The notes under the pieces are model-generated. The model saw nothing but the letters and a program-made list of their open reading frames with translations. It made no database searches and was not told the DNA's origin. From an uncultured Oscillospiraceae bacterium (GTDB lineage: Bacteria > Bacillota > Clostridia > Oscillospirales > Oscillospiraceae), in NCBI GenBank assembly GCA_944385645.1, contig CALWYA010000103.1, forward strand, positions 1 through 5,945: a DNA stretch of 5,945 nt, written 5' to 3'. The number at the start of each line of letters is the position of its first letter. Position 1 is the first letter of the stretch. Made by a program: the position numbers and the translations under genes. Below are positions 4,489 through 5,945 of this stretch, piece by piece.

Positions 4489-5586
4489 ATGAACAAAGTG
4501 TATTCCCTGCATGACGCGGTGGAGAAGTTCGTGGAGAGCGGCGACTGCATCTCCTTCGGCGGCTTCACCACCAACCGCAAGCCCTATGCCGCTGTGTCCG
4601 AGATTCTGCGCCAGGGGCAGAAGGACTTCACCGTCTGGGCCGGCCCTGCCGGCGGCGACTGGGACATGCTCATCGGCGCGGGCCGGGTGAAGGCGTACAT
4701 CAACTGCTACACCGCCAACTCCGGCTACACCAACGTGTCCCGCCGCTTCCGCGCCGCCATCGAGAAGGGGGAGCTGACCTATGAGGACTACTCCCAGGAC
4801 GTGCTTATGCTGCAGCTGCACGCCGCCTCTCTGGGCCTGCCCTTCCTGCCTGTGCGCCTGATGCAGGGCTCCGGTTTGGTGAAGTACTGGGGCATCAGCG
4901 AGGAGGTCCGCAAGACCCTGGACAAGGTGGACGACCTGAAGCTGGTGGAGATGGAGAACCCCTTCGCCCCCGGCGAGAAGGTGGTGGCCGTCCCCGTGCC
5001 CAAGCTGGACACCGCCATCATCCACGTGCAGATGGCCTCCCCCGACGGTACCTGCGTCATCGAGGGCGACGAGTTCCACGACGTGGACATCGCCGTGGCC
5101 GCCCGGAAGGTCATCGTCACCTGCGAGGAGCTGGTGAGCGACGAGTACATCCGCCGCGATCCCACCAAGACCAAGATCTTCGGCGAGTGCGTCAGCGCGG
5201 TGGTCTGGGCCCCCTACGGCGCCTGGCCCTCCCAGTGCTACAACTTCTATGACAACGACTCCCACGCCCTGAAGGAGTACGACAAGGCCTCCAAGTATCA
5301 GGACGCCGAGGACGCCAAGGTCCAGCTGGAGAAGGCCGCCGTCAAGGCCGAGAAGGCCGCCGCCGGCAAGCCCGACGACGCCAAGCTGGCCGAGGCCGCC
5401 GCCCGTGCCCGCAAGGCCGCCGACGACGCCAAGGCCGGCACCGCCATCCCCGAGACCTTCCAGGACTACCTGGACAAGTGGGTGTACAGCGTGAAGGACC
5501 ACGCCGAGCTGCTGGACAAGATCGGCGGCGCCCGTCTGATGAACCTGAAGAACGAGCCCCACCTGGGCTACTCCACCAGACACTAA
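4489..5586 (+). CDS. gctA: Glutaconate CoA-transferase subunit A, with an unusual Ala/Lys-rich insert
   Basis: GctA pairs with GctB to form glutaconate CoA-transferase, which moves CoA from acetyl-CoA to (R)-2-hydroxyglutarate or glutaconate in cytoplasmic glutamate fermentation to butyrate and acetate. The protein strongly resembles my memory of the Acidaminococcus enzyme: GGFTTNRKPYAAV (24-36), AGGDWDMLIG (54-63), VKAYINCYTANSG (67-79), TNVSRRFR (81-88), LGLPFLPVRLMQGSGL (115-130), PGEKVVAVPVP (161-171), DEYIRRDPTK (218-227) and APYGAWPSQCY (241-251). Its 365 residues exceed the usual roughly 320 because about 50 residues are inserted at about 271-321, before FQDYLDKWVYSVKDH. The ATG at 4489 follows a GGGGG ribosome-binding site at 4477-4481. 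The open frame continues upstream to 4393, but those codons lie in the leader and show no family similarity. Codon choice (CGC for Arg in 10 of 15) suggests high expression. gctB follows 18 bases after the stop. Confidence 0.95.
   Translation: MNKVYSLHDAVEKFVESGDCISFGGFTTNRKPYAAVSEILRQGQKDFTVWAGPAGGDWDMLIGAGRVKAYINCYTANSGYTNVSRRFRAAIEKGELTYEDYSQDVLMLQLHAASLGLPFLPVRLMQGSGLVKYWGISEEVRKTLDKVDDLKLVEMENPFAPGEKVVAVPVPKLDTAIIHVQMASPDGTCVIEGDEFHDVDIAVAARKVIVTCEELVSDEYIRRDPTKTKIFGECVSAVVWAPYGAWPSQCYNFYDNDSHALKEYDKASKYQDAEDAKVQLEKAAVKAEKAAAGKPDDAKLAEAAARARKAADDAKAGTAIPETFQDYLDKWVYSVKDHAELLDKIGGARLMNLKNEPHLGYSTRH
5299..5451 (+). repeat. Insert in gctA with short internal repeats
   Basis: This stretch (GctA residues about 271-321) has no counterpart in the Acidaminococcus GctA as I recall it, where only about 11 residues join the SK of YDKxSK to the WV of the next helix; here there are 61. 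It is rich in Ala, Lys, Asp and Glu, and should form two charged helices (about 272-292 and 298-316) joined by GKPDD. Short repeats are visible in the DNA. GACGACGCCAAG occurs at 5374-5385 and 5422-5433, with an 11-of-12 match at 5308-5319, giving [DE]DAK three times. AAGGCCGCC occurs at 5332, 5353 and 5413. The frame is intact, and conserved sequence resumes at about residue 324. Confidence 0.75.
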
Positions 5587-5590
5587 GTAG

Positions 5591-5595
5591 GGAGG
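5591..5595 (+). promoter_or_regulatory. Ribosome-binding site that sets the gctB start
   Basis: GGAGG at 5591-5595 lies nine bases before the ATG at 5605 but only three before the in-frame ATG at 5599. The spacing favours 5605. That start also puts the catalytic glutamate at residue 54, the number used for the Acidaminococcus enzyme. Confidence 0.7.
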
Positions 5596-5604
5596 TATAT
5601 GGAC

Positions 5605-5945
5605 ATGTCTGATTATACCAAGTATACCAAGCAGGAGATGCAGGCTTACGCCATCGCCAAGAACATCCAGGAGAACCAGATCGTCATCGTGGGCACCGGC
5701 CTTCCGCTGATCGGCGCCTCCCTGGCCAAGCGGGTGGTGTGCCCCTCCTGCCACCCCATCGTGGAGAGCGGCCTGATGGACTGCTCCCCCGTGGAGGTCC
5801 CCCGCTCCGTGGGCGACAACCGCTTCATGGCCCACTGCGCCGTGCAGTGGCCCAACGTGCGCTTCATCGGCTTTGAGGCCAACGAGTGGCTGCACAACGA
5901 GGACCGCCTGGTGGCCTTCATCGGCGGCGCCCAGATCGACCCCTA
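5605..5945 (+). CDS. gctB: Glutaconate CoA-transferase subunit B, 5' part
   Basis: These are the first 113 codons of GctB; the window ends inside the gene, and the full protein is usually about 265 residues. GctB carries the catalytic glutamate that forms the enzyme-CoA thioester. It is visible as Glu54 in VESGLMDCSPVEVPRSVGD. Other family landmarks are YTKYTKQEMQAYAIAKNI near the start, GTGLPLIGASLAKRV (30-44), RFMAHC and WPNVRFIGFE, and FIGGAQIDPY at the edge. Similarity to my memory of the Acidaminococcus subunit is very high. The ATG at 5605 is preferred over the one at 5599 because of ribosome-binding-site spacing and residue numbering. It lies 18 bases after gctA, with the ribosome-binding site starting right behind the gctA stop, so the subunits are co-transcribed and probably made in balance. 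Genes for 2-hydroxyglutaryl-CoA dehydratase or glutaconyl-CoA decarboxylase would be expected further on. Confidence 0.95.
   Translation, partial: MSDYTKYTKQEMQAYAIAKNIQENQIVIVGTGLPLIGASLAKRVVCPSCHPIVESGLMDCSPVEVPRSVGDNRFMAHCAVQWPNVRFIGFEANEWLHNEDRLVAFIGGAQIDP

Noticed and set aside
1671..4580. A 969-codon open frame on the - strand spanning pgsA, yitT and the araC-type gene
   Set aside because: It is antisense to three well-recognised genes and out of frame with the AraC-type protein. Its translation is low-complexity His/Gly/Pro/Asp-rich sequence, as expected when GC-ending codons are read on the opposite strand.
5299..5451. A frameshift or assembly error as the cause of the odd GctA segment
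   Set aside because: Conserved GctA sequence continues in the same frame on both sides, and the codon style inside the segment matches the rest of the gene. Repeat-length error cannot be fully excluded.
4366..5895. A 509-codon open frame on the - strand opposite gctAB
   Set aside because: It lies antisense to gctA and gctB and gives a repetitive Gly/Leu/Val/His-rich product with no recognisable domain. It is a shadow caused by strong GC third-position bias.
1..5945. CRISPR array, tRNA or rRNA gene, insertion sequence, or phage attachment site
   Set aside because: I saw no regularly spaced repeats, cloverleaf-like sequence, transposase-like protein or terminal inverted repeats. All long stretches are explained by housekeeping or catabolic genes.

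Overview
The window looks like chromosomal DNA from a GC-rich anaerobic Firmicute. The best guess is a gut clostridium of the Oscillospiraceae (Flavonifractor / Lawsonibacter / Oscillibacter-like). This rests on strong GGAGG ribosome-binding sites, a folate-type TrmFO, a YitT-family membrane protein, and genes for glutaconate CoA-transferase, a key enzyme of glutamate fermentation through 2-hydroxyglutarate. The genus is inferred from gene content, not from a database search.

Layout: (1) Positions 1-3317 hold a run of four genes on the + strand: the 3' end of trmFO (tRNA m5U54 methylation), rimO (methylthiolation of ribosomal protein S12), pgsA (phosphatidylglycerophosphate synthase) and a YitT/DUF2179 membrane protein. 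Gaps are 39, 92 and 12 nt, consistent with one housekeeping operon. (2) A perfect 20-bp stem hairpin at 3325-3367 ends this run and also serves the convergent gene on its other side. (3) A complete AraC-family regulator lies on the - strand (3374-4219). (4) The 269-nt space 4220-4488 separates two divergent transcription units. It holds a back-to-back pair of extended -10 promoter candidates, a tandem direct repeat over the + strand -35, and a GC-rich palindrome cluster in the araC leader. (5) gctA (complete) and gctB (5' part, cut by the window end) encode the two subunits of glutaconate CoA-transferase.

The first four genes serve translation fidelity and membrane phospholipid synthesis. gctAB starts a catabolic operon that probably continues with 2-hydroxyglutaryl-CoA dehydratase or glutaconyl-CoA decarboxylase genes outside the window. 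The divergent AraC-type regulator is the natural candidate to control it. The most unusual element is an insert of about 50 residues, rich in Ala, Lys and Asp/Glu, inside an otherwise very conserved GctA. I see no mobile element, CRISPR array, RNA gene or clearly new multi-gene system; most of the window is ordinary.
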